From contig JAPOQN010000020.1 in the NCBI GenBank assembly GCA_026710655.1, positions 32,441-96,440 on the forward strand: 64,000 nt of DNA, written 5' to 3'. The notes under the pieces are model-generated. The model saw only the letters and a list, made by a program, of their open reading frames with translations, ran no database searches and had not been told where the DNA came from. Each line of letters begins with the position of its first letter. Positions within the stretch are counted from its first letter, which is position 1. Shown one piece after another: positions 33,729 to 42,854 of the stretch. The stretch comes from Chloroflexota bacterium. Lineage in GTDB: Bacteria > Chloroflexota > Dehalococcoidia > Tepidiformales > Tepidiformaceae. Both the position numbers and the translations under genes were made by a program.

Positions 33729-34973
33729 GTGCCCAAACTCGTTCTCGCCTATAGCGGCGGCCTCGACACCACAACCGCGATCACCTGGCTCACCAAGGAG
33801 CGCGGCTACGACGTCGTCGCCCTCAACATCGACGTCGGCATGAGCCGCGAACAGGCCGTCCTCGAAGAGCGCGGCCTCGCCGCCGGCGCCGCCAGGGTCA
33901 TCGTCGAAGACGCGCGCGAGGACTTCCTTCGCTACTTCGCCTTCCCCGCCCTCGCCGCCGGCGCCCTCTACCAGGACGCCTACCCCCTGGCCACTGCCCT
34001 CGCGCGACCGTTGATGGCCAAGCTGCTCGTCGATGTCGCCCACGACGAGGGCGCCGTCGCCGTCGCCCACGGCTGCACGGGCAAGGGCAACGACCAGGTC
34101 CGCTTCGATGTCGGCATCCGCACGCTCGACCCCGCCCTCGCCATCGTTGCCCCCACCCGCGAGGAGGCGATGTCGCGCGAGGCCGAGATCGAATACCTCC
34201 AGGAACACGACATCGCCATCGCCTGGGAGGTGAAGGGCTCCTTCAGCATCGACGAGAACATCTGGGGCCGCAGCGTCGAGGCGGGCGTCCTTGAGGACCC
34301 GTGGACCGCGCCCCCACCCGATGCCTACGTCTGGACCATCGCCCCCGAGGACGCACCCGCTGAGGGCGTGGACGTGGAGGTCGGCTTCGAAGAGGGATTC
34401 CCCACCACCATTGATGGCGAGGCCCTCGACCCAGTCACGCTCGTGGAGCGCCTCAACGACCTCGGCGGTCAGCACGGGGTGGGCCGCGTTGACCACATCG
34501 AGGACCGCCTCGTCGGCATCAAGAGCCGCGAGATCTACGAGGCGCCCGCCGCCACCATCCTCTTTGCCGCACACCGCGCGCTGGAAACGATGACGCTCTC
34601 GAGGCAGCAGCAGCGGCTGAAGCGCCAGCTTTCCGCCGAGTACGCCGAGCTTATCTACGACGGCCTCTGGTTCAGCGCCCACCACCAGGACCTGGCCGCC
34701 TACACGGCCAGCACCCAGCGCTTCGTCAGCGGCGACGTACGTCTGCGGCTCCACCGGGGCGCCGTTACGGTTACGGGACGCCGCGCCGAGTCCTCGCTCT
34801 ACGACCGCGCCCTCGCCACCTACGACCGCGAAGACGCCTTCGACCACGCGTCGGCGGTCGGCTTCATCGACATCTGGGGGTTGCAGACGCGTGTGCAGGC
34901 CCGCCAGCAGCTGCTCGACCAGTTGCCGCAGGCCCTGCGCATCGCCAGGCCCGGGGAGGGGACCTCGCAGTGA
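33729..34973 (+). CDS. argG: Argininosuccinate synthase
   Basis: This 414-residue enzyme joins citrulline and aspartate using ATP to give argininosuccinate. The PP-loop LAYSGGLDTTTAITWL is at the amino end, followed by HGCTGKGNDQVRFDVG, the DENIWGRSVEAGVLEDP block and DHIEDRLVGIKSREIYEAPAA. GTG start has an AAAGGCAGG ribosome site; TACGCT at 33693-33698 is a likely -10. argH, which would finish the pathway, is not next to it, nor elsewhere in the window. The next gene overlaps by four bases. Confidence 0.97.
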   Translation: MPKLVLAYSGGLDTTTAITWLTKERGYDVVALNIDVGMSREQAVLEERGLAAGAARVIVEDAREDFLRYFAFPALAAGALYQDAYPLATALARPLMAKLLVDVAHDEGAVAVAHGCTGKGNDQVRFDVGIRTLDPALAIVAPTREEAMSREAEIEYLQEHDIAIAWEVKGSFSIDENIWGRSVEAGVLEDPWTAPPPDAYVWTIAPEDAPAEGVDVEVGFEEGFPTTIDGEALDPVTLVERLNDLGGQHGVGRVDHIEDRLVGIKSREIYEAPAATILFAAHRALETMTLSRQQQRLKRQLSAEYAELIYDGLWFSAHHQDLAAYTASTQRFVSGDVRLRLHRGAVTVTGRRAESSLYDRALATYDREDAFDHASAVGFIDIWGLQTRVQARQQLLDQLPQALRIARPGEGTSQ

Positions 34974-35323
34974 GCGCAGCGACCGACACGACGACGATCA
35001 GCTACCAGGGCTCCAGCGACGGCGCCGAGCTCTGGGGCGGCACGCAGGCCGACTTCGTCCTCGACTGGCCCAACCGGCCCGCGAAGGAGGTCGCCGTCCT
35101 TCTGCAGGACGCCGCCGCCGCGGCCCTTGCCGTGGCGGCCTCCGCCGAGGATGGCCCCGAATTCCGAACCGCTGCCGCTCGGGCCGTGGGGAAGGCCTGG
35201 CTGGAGGCGCAGGTCGAGCGGCAGGGCCGCATCGACTCCATCGTCGTCATCTCCGCCGCCACCCTCGCCGAGCGGCCCGAGCTCGTCGCCGTGGCGCGCA
35301 CGCTGGCGCCCGACGCGTCATGA
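34970..35323 (+). CDS. Hypothetical protein downstream of argG
   Basis: This 117-residue protein has no family I can name. It is mostly alpha/beta: an opening ISYQGSSDGAELWGGTQADFVLDWPN, then long Ala-rich helices (EVAVLLQDAAAAALAVAASAEDG, FRTAAARAVGKAWLEAQVERQG) and a strand IDSIVVISAATLAER. No signal or membrane helix is present. It overlaps argG and the next gene by four bases each, so all three are co-translated, which supports it as a real gene and hints at a link with argininosuccinate metabolism. Confidence 0.72.
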   Translation: MSAATDTTTISYQGSSDGAELWGGTQADFVLDWPNRPAKEVAVLLQDAAAAALAVAASAEDGPEFRTAAARAVGKAWLEAQVERQGRIDSIVVISAATLAERPELVAVARTLAPDAS

Positions 35324-35883
35324 CCGAGGAACGGCGCCGCGTTCCTGTTGAGCAGTCCGGGAAGGGCCGTGCTCGCGCGAGCGCCGAACCCGACCCCTGC
35401 GAGTGCCCCCGCCTCGACCCCTACGAGTGGCACGAGGTCGAGAGCGACTGGAGCGACATCACCTTCGCCCGCATCGGCATCCCCGCGTTCTTCGGCGTGC
35501 CTGTCGGTTTCTGGGCGAACCGCCGCAAGCTGGTCGCCCGCGCGGAGGCCGCCGGCACGGTTCCCGAGGATGCCATGCTGCTCATGGGCCCGGGCCGCCT
35601 GCGCCGCACGGTCATGCTGGAGGTGGAGGACGCCGACACCTCGCGGCGCGAAGTCGTGACGCCCGGCGGCGTCGTCTTCACCCGGCTGCTCCCCGCCCCC
35701 TGGGGCCAGATGCGCACCCTGGTGAAGGAGACCCGCGAGATGGCCCGCGAGCGCTACGGACGCGACCCCGCCGCCATCTGGGTCTGGTACCTCACCTGCC
35801 AGACCTGCTCGCCTGATCGTGAATTCGAGACCCTCTTCGTCGCGCACTACCCCAAACGCCCCGAGTCGCGGGACGGGGGATGA
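35320..35883 (+). CDS. Hypothetical protein with CxC and CxxC motifs
   Basis: This 187-residue protein has a disordered basic start, then PCECPRLDPYEWHEVESDWSDITFARIGIPAFFGVPVGF, and a late WYLTCQTCSPDREFETLFVAHYP. The CxC and CxxC pairs at opposite ends could bind a metal or an iron-sulfur cluster. I do not recognise the family. It starts by a 4-base ATGA overlap with the gene before it, so it belongs to the argG transcript. Whether it helps arginine synthesis is unknown. Confidence 0.72.
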   Translation: MTEERRRVPVEQSGKGRARASAEPDPCECPRLDPYEWHEVESDWSDITFARIGIPAFFGVPVGFWANRRKLVARAEAAGTVPEDAMLLMGPGRLRRTVMLEVEDADTSRREVVTPGGVVFTRLLPAPWGQMRTLVKETREMARERYGRDPAAIWVWYLTCQTCSPDREFETLFVAHYPKRPESRDGG

Positions 35884-35902
35884 CCGTCACCACGCCCTTC
35901 GC

Positions 35903-36059
35903 TACCATCGTGCCAATGCGATCGATCCGGCCCGGCTCCAGGCTCGCCCTTCGACGGCCTCGCGGCGCCTAGCCGGCGAGGCCTCTCCCGACACATCCCG
36001 CCTTCCCTTCGCCCCCGGTCCCGCACGGACCCGGGAGGCCCCGCCGAACGAGGAGCCCC
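35903..36059 (+). promoter_or_regulatory. leuS leader: promoter, short ORF and two hairpins (candidate attenuator)
   Basis: TACCAT (35903-35908) lies seven bases before an ATG at 35916 that opens an 18-codon reading frame ending in TAG at 35970. The frame has six Arg and two Leu codons. An 8-bp hairpin (GGCCTCGC 35956-35963 with GCGAGGCC 35976-35983) has its 5' arm inside the frame and the stop codon in its loop. A second hairpin lies at 36014-36035 and an AGGAG site precedes leuS. This geometry fits translation-coupled attenuation, but no T run follows. Confidence 0.4.
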
Positions 36060-38498
36060 ATGGCAGATCGCTACGACCCCCACACAATCGAGCCGAAGTG
36101 GCGCGAGCGCTGGGAAGCCGACGGAATCTACCGCGCCCGGGACGACGACGAGCGTCCTCCGTGGTACCAGCTCACCATGTTCCCCTACCCCTCCGGCGAC
36201 CTGCACACCGGCCACTGGTACGCCATGACGCCCCCCGACGCCGCCGCCCGCTTCCGCCGCATGCAGGGCCACAGCGTGCTCTTCCCCATCGGCTTCGATG
36301 CCTTCGGTCTCCCCGCCGAGAACGCCGCCATCCAGCGCGGCGTCGACCCCAAAGAGTGGACCTACGGGAACATCGATCAGATGCGCCAGCAGCTGCGCAT
36401 CATGGGCGGCAGCTTCGACTGGGAACGCGAGATCGTCACCTGCGACCCCGACTACTACCACTGGACCCAGTGGTGGTTCCTGAAGCTGTACGAGCGCGGC
36501 CTCGCTTACCGCGCCGAGGCCGCCGCCAACTGGTGCCCCGGTTGCCACACCGTGCTCGCCAACGAGCAGGTGCTCGACGGCCTCTGCGAGCGATCAGACG
36601 ATCCCGTCGAGCGCCGCTTCCTCACCCAGTGGTTCTTCCGCATCACCGACTACGCGGAGGAGCTGCTCGACTTCGGGGGGATGGAGTGGCCGGAGCGCGT
36701 CACCACCATGCAGCGCAACTGGATCGGCCGCTCCGAGGGCGCCAACCTGCGCTTCCCCGTCGATGTCGAGGGGGTCGACGAACCGCTCTCGGTCTTCACC
36801 ACGCGCCCCGACACCGTCTACGGCGCGACCTTCATGGTCCTCGCCCCCGAGCACGACCTCGTCGGGCGCATCACCACCGACGGGCAGCGCGAGGTCGTCG
36901 ATGGCTACGTCGCCGCCACCTCCCGCGTGACCGAGATCGAGCGGCTCTCCACCGAGCGCGAGAAGACGGGCGTTTTCACCGGCGCCTACGCGGTCAACCC
37001 GTTCAACGGCGCCCGCATCCCCATCTGGATCGCCGACTACGTCCTCGTCACCTATGGCACCGGCGCGATCATGGCCGTCCCCGCCCACGATGAGCGCGAC
37101 TTCGCCTTCGCCCGCGACCATGGACTCGACGTGATCCCCGTCTTCGACCACCCCGAGATCGATGTGAGCCGGCCCCTTGAGGCGGCCTTCACCGAGGGCG
37201 GGGCGATGGTCAACTCCGGCCCCTTCGATGGCACCCCGGCCAACGACGCTATCCCGGCCGTCATCGCCCACGCCGAGGCGGAAGGCGCCGGCACGGGCGC
37301 CGTCACCTACCGCTTGCGAGACTGGCTCATCTCGCGGCAGCGCTACTGGGGCACCCCCATCCCCATGATCCACTGCGAGGCCTGTGGCGTGGTGCCCGTT
37401 CCCGAGACCGACCTGCCCGTCGTGCTCCCCGAGAACGTGCGCTTCGAGCCGACGGGCCAGTCCCCCCTCACCCAGATCGAGGAGTGGGTGAACGTCGACT
37501 GCCCCTCGTGCGGCTCCGCCGCCCGCCGCGAAACGGACACGCTCGACACCTTCATGTGCTCCAGCTGGTACCAGATGCGCTACGTCGACCCCCACAACCC
37601 GGAGCGCCCCTTCTCCGCCGAGACCATGCGCCGCTGGCTCCCGGTCGATGTCTATACGGGCGGCGCCGAGCACGCCGTCATGCACCTGCTCTACACGCGT
37701 TTCTTCTGGAAGGCCGCGCGGGACATGGGCATCGTCGAGGGCGACGAGCCGATGAAGCGCCTGTTCAACCAGGGCGTCATCGTCGGGCCCGATGGCAACC
37801 GCATGTCGAAGAGCCGCGGCAACGTGGTCGCCCCCGACGAGCAGGTCGAGCAGCACGGCGTCGACGCCTTCCGCTGCCAGCTCATGTTCATCGGCCCCTG
37901 GGACCAGGGCGGCCCCTACAACCCCAGCGGCATGCCGGGCATCGTGCGCTGGCTCAACCGCCTCTGGACCGTCGCCACCGAGTCCGCCCCCGATCCGGGC
38001 GATGGCGCCGCCTCCCGCGATCTGGTCGCGGCCACGCACCGCACCATCCGCGACGTCACCACCGACATCGAGGGCTCCCGCTTCAACACCGCCATTGCCC
38101 GGCTCATGGAGCTGACGACCGCCCTCACTCGCGCGCGGGAGACGGGCGGCGTCGATACGGCCACCTGGGAGCGTTCGGTCGAGACACTCATCCTCCTGAC
38201 TGCCCCCCTCGCTCCCCACATCACCGACGAGCTCTGGGAGCGCCGGGGCAAGCCCTACAGCGTCCACCAGCAGGCCTGGCCCGAGTTCGATGAGTCGCTC
38301 GTCGTCGAGGACACCGTCGAGATCGTCGTGCAGGTCAACGGCAAGGTGCGCGACCGCGTTACCCTGCCCGCCGGCGCCAGCGAGGACGACGCCCGCGAAC
38401 GCGCCCTCGCCAGCGAGCGCGTAAGCAACTGGGTCGAGGGCAAGCAGCCGCGCCGCGTGATCTACGTGCCCGGCAAACTCCTCAACATCGTCGTCTAG
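36060..38498 (+). CDS. leuS: Leucyl-tRNA synthetase
   Basis: This 812-residue enzyme charges tRNA-Leu. It has the HIGH motif as PYPSGDLHTGHW, the Zn-site WCPGCHTVLANEQV, the CP1 editing domain with TTRPDTVYGATFMVLAPEH, a second Zn-like CEACG/CPSCG region, SSWYQMRYVDPHN, and the KMSKS loop GNRMSKSRGNVV. A carboxy domain begins near residue 640 and ends VNGKVRDRVTLP...PGKLLNIVV. Length and order are those of the bacterial type. It has AGGAG before ATG and ends 14 bases from the convergent yggT. Confidence 0.98.
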   Translation: MADRYDPHTIEPKWRERWEADGIYRARDDDERPPWYQLTMFPYPSGDLHTGHWYAMTPPDAAARFRRMQGHSVLFPIGFDAFGLPAENAAIQRGVDPKEWTYGNIDQMRQQLRIMGGSFDWEREIVTCDPDYYHWTQWWFLKLYERGLAYRAEAAANWCPGCHTVLANEQVLDGLCERSDDPVERRFLTQWFFRITDYAEELLDFGGMEWPERVTTMQRNWIGRSEGANLRFPVDVEGVDEPLSVFTTRPDTVYGATFMVLAPEHDLVGRITTDGQREVVDGYVAATSRVTEIERLSTEREKTGVFTGAYAVNPFNGARIPIWIADYVLVTYGTGAIMAVPAHDERDFAFARDHGLDVIPVFDHPEIDVSRPLEAAFTEGGAMVNSGPFDGTPANDAIPAVIAHAEAEGAGTGAVTYRLRDWLISRQRYWGTPIPMIHCEACGVVPVPETDLPVVLPENVRFEPTGQSPLTQIEEWVNVDCPSCGSAARRETDTLDTFMCSSWYQMRYVDPHNPERPFSAETMRRWLPVDVYTGGAEHAVMHLLYTRFFWKAARDMGIVEGDEPMKRLFNQGVIVGPDGNRMSKSRGNVVAPDEQVEQHGVDAFRCQLMFIGPWDQGGPYNPSGMPGIVRWLNRLWTVATESAPDPGDGAASRDLVAATHRTIRDVTTDIEGSRFNTAIARLMELTTALTRARETGGVDTATWERSVETLILLTAPLAPHITDELWERRGKPYSVHQQAWPEFDESLVVEDTVEIVVQVNGKVRDRVTLPAGASEDDARERALASERVSNWVEGKQPRRVIYVPGKLLNIVV

Positions 38499-38512
38499 CG
38501 GCTAGGCGGGCG

Positions 38513-38770
38513 TCAGTTCGAGACGCGGTTGACGACCATGATCATCAGCCAGAGCACGACGATCACGATCATCGGGCTCAGGTCGATCACACCCGTCCGC
38601 GGCATGATGCGCCGTATGGGTTCGATCAGCGGGTCGGTGATCTGGTGGACCAGCTGGATGAGCGGGTTGTTCCGCGAGATCGGGAACCAGCTCAGGAGCG
38701 CGCGCGCCACGATGGCGATGATGAGGATGTAGAGGAACGCGTTGAGGATGCCGGCGATTGCGGAGTTCAT
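38513..38770 (-). CDS. yggT: YggT family membrane protein
   Basis: This 85-residue protein has the two YggT helices: ILNAFLYILIIAIVARALLSWFP and the closing LSPMIVIVVLWLMIMVVNRV, with NPLIQLVHQITDPLIEPIRRIMP between them. YggT proteins sit in the cytoplasmic membrane and have been linked to osmotic tolerance and to division-related clusters. The gene overlaps proC by four bases, and the yggS-proC-yggT order is a well-known conserved arrangement. Confidence 0.92.
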   Translation of the reverse strand: MNSAIAGILNAFLYILIIAIVARALLSWFPISRNNPLIQLVHQITDPLIEPIRRIMPRTGVIDLSPMIVIVVLWLMIMVVNRVSN

Positions 38771-39561
38771 TGCGCCGCCCCCAGCTCCCGCGAGCGCTCG
38801 CAGGCGGCGCGCACGCAGGCCGCCAGCAGCTCGCGGAACTCGCCGCGGTCCAGCTCTTGGAGCCCGGCCGCCGTCGTGCCCCCCTTCGAGGTGACCCGCT
38901 CCCGCAACTCGGCGGGCGAGAACTCGCTGACCTGGGCGTAGGCGGCTGCTCCCGCCAGGGTCTGCATTGTCATTGCTTCCGCCTCCTCGGCCGTCAGGCC
39001 GATGGCCACGCCTGCATCGATAAGCGCCTCAATGAAGAGGAACACGTAGGCGGGGCCGCTCCCGCTGAGCGCCGTCGCCATGTCCAGCTTGCCCTCGTCG
39101 TCGACGGCGAGCTCACGTCCGATCGCCCCGAGCAGGTCCCGTACGGTCTCGCGCTGCGCCTCATCGACGGACTCGGTGGCGGTCCACACGCTCATCCCCT
39201 GGTTGATGGCGGCGGGCGTGTTCGGCATGACGCGCACGATGCGGTCGTGTCCGAAGTGCGCCGCCAACGTCTCGATGCGTCCCCCCGCCATGATCGACAT
39301 GAGCAGCGCATCGTCGGCGAGCTTCGCGGACAGGTTGCGGAACTCCTGCGGCTTAACCGCCAGCAGGACCAGGTTCGCGCCGGCGAGCACGTCCCCCGCC
39401 TCCGCGGTCGTGGCGACCCCGTAACGCTCGGCCAGCGCCTCCCGGCGCTCGGCAATCAGCTCGATGACCGTCACCTCTTCCGCTCCCAGCACTCCCCGGT
39501 CGATGGCGCCCCCCAGGATCGCCTCCCCCATCACCCCGCCACCCACGATCGCGACCGTCAC
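38767..39561 (-). CDS. proC: Pyrroline-5-carboxylate reductase
   Basis: This 264-residue enzyme makes proline from 1-pyrroline-5-carboxylate using NAD(P)H. It has the Rossmann start VAIVGGGVMGEAILGGAI, the VLLAVKPQEFRNL strand, VRVMPNTPAAINQGMSVW and the dimer helix DMATALSGSGPAYVFLFIEAL, with late VTSKGGTTAAGLQEL. Length is typical. It overlaps yggS upstream and yggT downstream by four bases each. Confidence 0.97.
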   Translation of the reverse strand: MTVAIVGGGVMGEAILGGAIDRGVLGAEEVTVIELIAERREALAERYGVATTAEAGDVLAGANLVLLAVKPQEFRNLSAKLADDALLMSIMAGGRIETLAAHFGHDRIVRVMPNTPAAINQGMSVWTATESVDEAQRETVRDLLGAIGRELAVDDEGKLDMATALSGSGPAYVFLFIEALIDAGVAIGLTAEEAEAMTMQTLAGAAAYAQVSEFSPAELRERVTSKGGTTAAGLQELDRGEFRELLAACVRAACERSRELGAAQ

Positions 39562-40244
39562 GATGTGCGCTCCCCGAAGATGGCGCGCCCCACCCGCACC
39601 AGCGTGGCCCCCTCCTCGATCGCGACCTCGAAGTCGTCCGTCATCCCCATCGAGAGTTGCGGAACCTCGAAGCGCTCGGCCAGAAGGCGAAGGGCGCGGA
39701 ACACCGGACGCACCGCCTCTGGGTCAGAGGCGATGGGCGCGATCGTCATGAGTCCGCGCAGCCTCAGGCTGGTGGCCTCCCGGGCGGCCTCCACCAACCC
39801 ACCGACCTCGTCGGGGGCAACGCCCTGCTTCTGCGGCTCGGCCGCCACGTTGACCTGCAAGAGCACGTCCCGGGGCGCCGGCGCGGCCGCGTCGAGGCGC
39901 GCCAGCAGCCGTGCGGAGTCGACCGAGTGGATCACGTCGAACGCTGAGGCTGCCGCCTTCGCTTTGTTCGACTGGAGATGCCCCACCAGGTGCCACGTGG
40001 CCTCGATTCCCGCGGCAGTCGCTTCCTCGATCTTGGGCAGGGCTTCCTGGATGCGGTTCTCGCCGAAGTGCCGGATGCCGGCTTCGTACCCGGCCCGGAC
40101 GACCTCGACCGGGTGCCCCTTGCTGACCGCGACGAGGGTCACGGAGGCGGGGTCGCGGCCCGCTCGTTCGCAGGCGCGGGCTATGCGTCGCTGTACCCGT
40201 TCCAGACCCGCGGCAACGTCCTGCTGCAGGGCGACCGTACTCAC
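39558..40244 (-). CDS. yggS: Pyridoxal phosphate homeostasis protein
   Basis: This 228-residue protein is the PLP-binding YggS/PROSC type, a fold-type III barrel without known catalysis that buffers PLP. The PLP Lys is in VTLVAVSKGHPVEVV; further markers are HFGENRIQEALPK, WHLVGHLQSNKAK, HSVDS, and SMGMTDDFEVAIEEGATLVRVGRAIFG. GTG at 40244 gives a normal amino end; a TTG at 40292 is also possible and would add 16 residues. TAGAAT at 40311-40316 is its likely -10. Confidence 0.95.
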   Translation of the reverse strand: MSTVALQQDVAAGLERVQRRIARACERAGRDPASVTLVAVSKGHPVEVVRAGYEAGIRHFGENRIQEALPKIEEATAAGIEATWHLVGHLQSNKAKAAASAFDVIHSVDSARLLARLDAAAPAPRDVLLQVNVAAEPQKQGVAPDEVGGLVEAAREATSLRLRGLMTIAPIASDPEAVRPVFRALRLLAERFEVPQLSMGMTDDFEVAIEEGATLVRVGRAIFGERTS

Positions 40245-40310
40245 GACGGCCAGCCGGGGCGCGTCGAGCGCCGTTCGTCGCCGGAGTCGCAAGGACGGCC
40301 CACGGCTACG

Positions 40311-40316
40311 ATTCTA
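40311..40316 (-). promoter_or_regulatory. -10 hexamer of yggS-proC-yggT
   Basis: The minus strand reads TAGAAT between the nrdJ terminator hairpin and yggS. It would start a transcript near 40304, ahead of both possible yggS starts. Confidence 0.5.
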
Positions 40317-40328
40317 CCCGTGCCCGGA

Positions 40329-40344
40329 GAGCGCCGGAGCGCTC
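40329..40344 (-). terminator. Hairpin after nrdJ
   Basis: GAGCGC and GCGCTC pair perfectly around a 4-base loop, one base after the nrdJ stop codon and just before the yggS promoter. There is no T run. Confidence 0.5.
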
Positions 40345-40345
40345 C

Positions 40346-42757
40346 CTAACCGCACTTGTTGTAGCCGCAGCTCCGGCACACCAGGCAGCCCTCGCCGTAC
40401 TCGAGGACGGAGCCACAGTCGGGGCAGCCCACGCCGCTCGGGACCGTATTCCCGTGCGCGATTGCCGGTTCGTCCACGCCACGGCTGTCCGCCACCTCGT
40501 ATGGCGGGATGAGCGTGGGCTGCACCACCGGCTCGCGGTCGCCGAACTTCAGCTCGAGCCAGCGGAAGATGTAGTCGGTGATGCTGGTCGCGATTGGGAT
40601 CTGGGGGTTGCCCGTGGGGCCGCTCGGCTCGAAACGGCTGCCCTGCATCTTGCTCGCGAGCACCGAGATGGGTACGCCGAACTGGAGCGCGTAGCTCGTC
40701 AGCATCGCAAGGCTGTCCATCAGCGCCATCACCGTCGAGCCCTGCTTGCTCACGTTCACGAACAGCTCGCCCGGGGTGCCGTCCTCGAACAGGCCCACAG
40801 TCATGTAGCCCTCCTGCTCGCCCACGCGGAACTTGTGCGTGATCGACTGGCGCTCGTCGGGCAGGCGGCGGCGCACGGGCCGGCCCTTCTCCGCCACCAG
40901 CGCCTCCGCCGCGGCGATCGCCTCGGCGGCCGCTTCCTCGGTCTCCGCCTCGCCTTCGCCGGCGTGCTTCAGCACCTGGAGGTCGCGCGAGCCGTCCCGG
41001 TAGATCGTGATGCCCTTGCAGCCCGTGTCGTACGCCAGCTGGTAGGCGGTAGCGACATCCGCGACCGTGGCCTCGTTGGGGAAGTTGATCGTCTTCGAGA
41101 CGGCGTTGTCCGTGTGCTCCTGGAACGCCGCCTGCATGCGTACGTGCGCTTCCGGGGCGATGTCGTGCGCCGTCACGAACACCTCCTTCACCCAGTCGGG
41201 CACGTCGTTGCGCTCGTCCAGGTGCCCGCCGTGGGCGAGGAAGTCGATGAGGTCGTCGCTGTAGAAGCCCTCGTTCCGGGCCACGTTCTCGAAGTGCTCG
41301 TTCACCTCGTTCAGCTCGACTCGCTTGGTGGGGTCGTCCTTGTCGAGGTAGTGCGAGCGCACGAAGGCGAGCGCGAAGACCGGCTCCACGCCCCCGGAGC
41401 AGTTGGCGATGATGCTGAGCGTGCCCGTGGGCGCGATCGTCGTGCGCGTCGAGTTGCGCAGGGGCATCGGCCCCTCGCCCCCGCCCGGCCCGTACAGCGA
41501 CTGCCCCCACTCGGGGAAGTTGCCGCGTACGGCCGCCAGGTTGTGGGAGGCGGCGTCCGCCTCGCGCTGGATGAAGCCCATCACTTCGCGGGCCAGCGAG
41601 AGCGCTTCCTCGGAGTCGTAGGGAATGCGCAGCTCGAGCAGCATGTCCGCCCAGCCCATCACCCCCAGCCCGATGCGGCGGATGGCGCGCGAGGTCTCCT
41701 CGATCTCCTCGATCGGGTACTGGTTCATCTCGATCACGTTGTCGAGCAGGTGGACGCAGCGATGCACCGTCGAGCCCAGCCGCTCGAAGTCGACTGCCTT
41801 CGCCGCCGGCTCCCCGACCACGAAGTGGGCCAGGTTGAGCGAGCCCAGGTTGCACGAGTCGTAGGAGTAGAGCGGCTGCTCGCCGCAGGGGTTCGTCGAC
41901 TCGATCGGACCGCGTCCCGGCACGGGATTCGCGCGCCCGCCGTTGATGCGGTCGATGAAGACGACCCCCGGGTCGCCGTTCTGCCACGCGTTCTCGACCA
42001 TCGTCTCCCAGACCGCGCGCGCGTTCCGGCGTTCGAGGGCCTCGCCCGTCTTGGGGCTGATCAGGCTGTACTCGCCGTCCTCTGCCAGGGCGGTCATGAA
42101 CTCGTCCGTCACGGCCACGCTGATGTTGAAGTTCGTGAGCGTGGTCATGTCCGCCTTCATCCCGATGAAGTGGTCGATGTCCGGGTGGTCGACCCGCAGG
42201 ATGCCCATGTTCGCGCCACGGCGCGTACCGCCCTGCTTGATCGCTTCCGTGGCTGAATCGAACACCGTCATGAAGGAGACGGGGCCGCTCGCGACGCCCA
42301 TGGTGCTGCGCACGCGGTCGTTCGCCGGGCGCAGACGGGAGAAGGCGAACCCCGTGCCGCCCCCCGACTTGTGGATGACGGCCGTGTCCCGGATCGCCTT
42401 GAAAATCCCGTCGATCGAGTCGGGCACCGGCAGCACGAAACAGGCCGAAAGCTGCTGCAGGTCGCGGCCCGCGTTCACCAGCGTCGGCGAGTTCGGGAGG
42501 AAGTCGAGCGAGGAGAGCAGCCGGTAGAAGTCCTGGTCAGCGGCCTCGCGGTCCGTCTCCGTGCCGCCGTAGCGCAGCTCAGCCTGCGAGAGGTTGCGCG
42601 CCACCCGCCGGAAGCACTGGTCGGGCGTCTCGATCGCTTCGCCCGTGTCGTCGCGCGCCACGATGCGGCGTTCCATGACCACGACGGCGTTCTCCGAGAG
42701 CGGTGTTGGATCGAATCCAGCGCCGGTGTCGGGAGTGGGCTCGGAAGTGGTAACCAT
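40346..42757 (-). CDS. nrdJ: Adenosylcobalamin-dependent ribonucleotide reductase (class II)
   Basis: This 803-residue enzyme reduces ribonucleotides to deoxyribonucleotides using a B12-derived radical, in or out of oxygen. It has the SACFVLPVPDSIDGIF reductive Cys, the radical site NPCGEQPL and second Cys CNLGSLNL, RNSTRTTIAPTGTLSIIANCSGG, and a carboxy-terminal zinc-ribbon-like tail with Cys pairs in CPDCG and CRSCGYNKCG that likely delivers electrons. Start ATG has GGAGGACCCC before it. It lies 97 bases after nrdR and shares its NrdR-box promoter. B12-transport genes are not nearby. Confidence 0.97.
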   Translation of the reverse strand: MVTTSEPTPDTGAGFDPTPLSENAVVVMERRIVARDDTGEAIETPDQCFRRVARNLSQAELRYGGTETDREAADQDFYRLLSSLDFLPNSPTLVNAGRDLQQLSACFVLPVPDSIDGIFKAIRDTAVIHKSGGGTGFAFSRLRPANDRVRSTMGVASGPVSFMTVFDSATEAIKQGGTRRGANMGILRVDHPDIDHFIGMKADMTTLTNFNISVAVTDEFMTALAEDGEYSLISPKTGEALERRNARAVWETMVENAWQNGDPGVVFIDRINGGRANPVPGRGPIESTNPCGEQPLYSYDSCNLGSLNLAHFVVGEPAAKAVDFERLGSTVHRCVHLLDNVIEMNQYPIEEIEETSRAIRRIGLGVMGWADMLLELRIPYDSEEALSLAREVMGFIQREADAASHNLAAVRGNFPEWGQSLYGPGGGEGPMPLRNSTRTTIAPTGTLSIIANCSGGVEPVFALAFVRSHYLDKDDPTKRVELNEVNEHFENVARNEGFYSDDLIDFLAHGGHLDERNDVPDWVKEVFVTAHDIAPEAHVRMQAAFQEHTDNAVSKTINFPNEATVADVATAYQLAYDTGCKGITIYRDGSRDLQVLKHAGEGEAETEEAAAEAIAAAEALVAEKGRPVRRRLPDERQSITHKFRVGEQEGYMTVGLFEDGTPGELFVNVSKQGSTVMALMDSLAMLTSYALQFGVPISVLASKMQGSRFEPSGPTGNPQIPIATSITDYIFRWLELKFGDREPVVQPTLIPPYEVADSRGVDEPAIAHGNTVPSGVGCPDCGSVLEYGEGCLVCRSCGYNKCG

Positions 42758-42854
42758 GGGGTCCTCCATTAGCATCCAGGTGGCTGGCGGATACAGAACG
42801 TTTGTTCGGGGCGCGAAGGTTAGCGCTACGCGCCCCGGGTTGCAAGCTCCATCG

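Noticed and set aside
35884..36059. T-box riboswitch before leuS
   Set aside because: No AGAA-bulge specifier stem or TGGN antiterminator sequence was found. The short ORF with hairpins is reported instead.
40454..42256. 600-codon plus-strand open frame opposite nrdJ
   Set aside because: Antisense of nrdJ; composition is Val/Arg/Leu-rich with no motifs, while the minus strand has the NPCGEQPL radical site.
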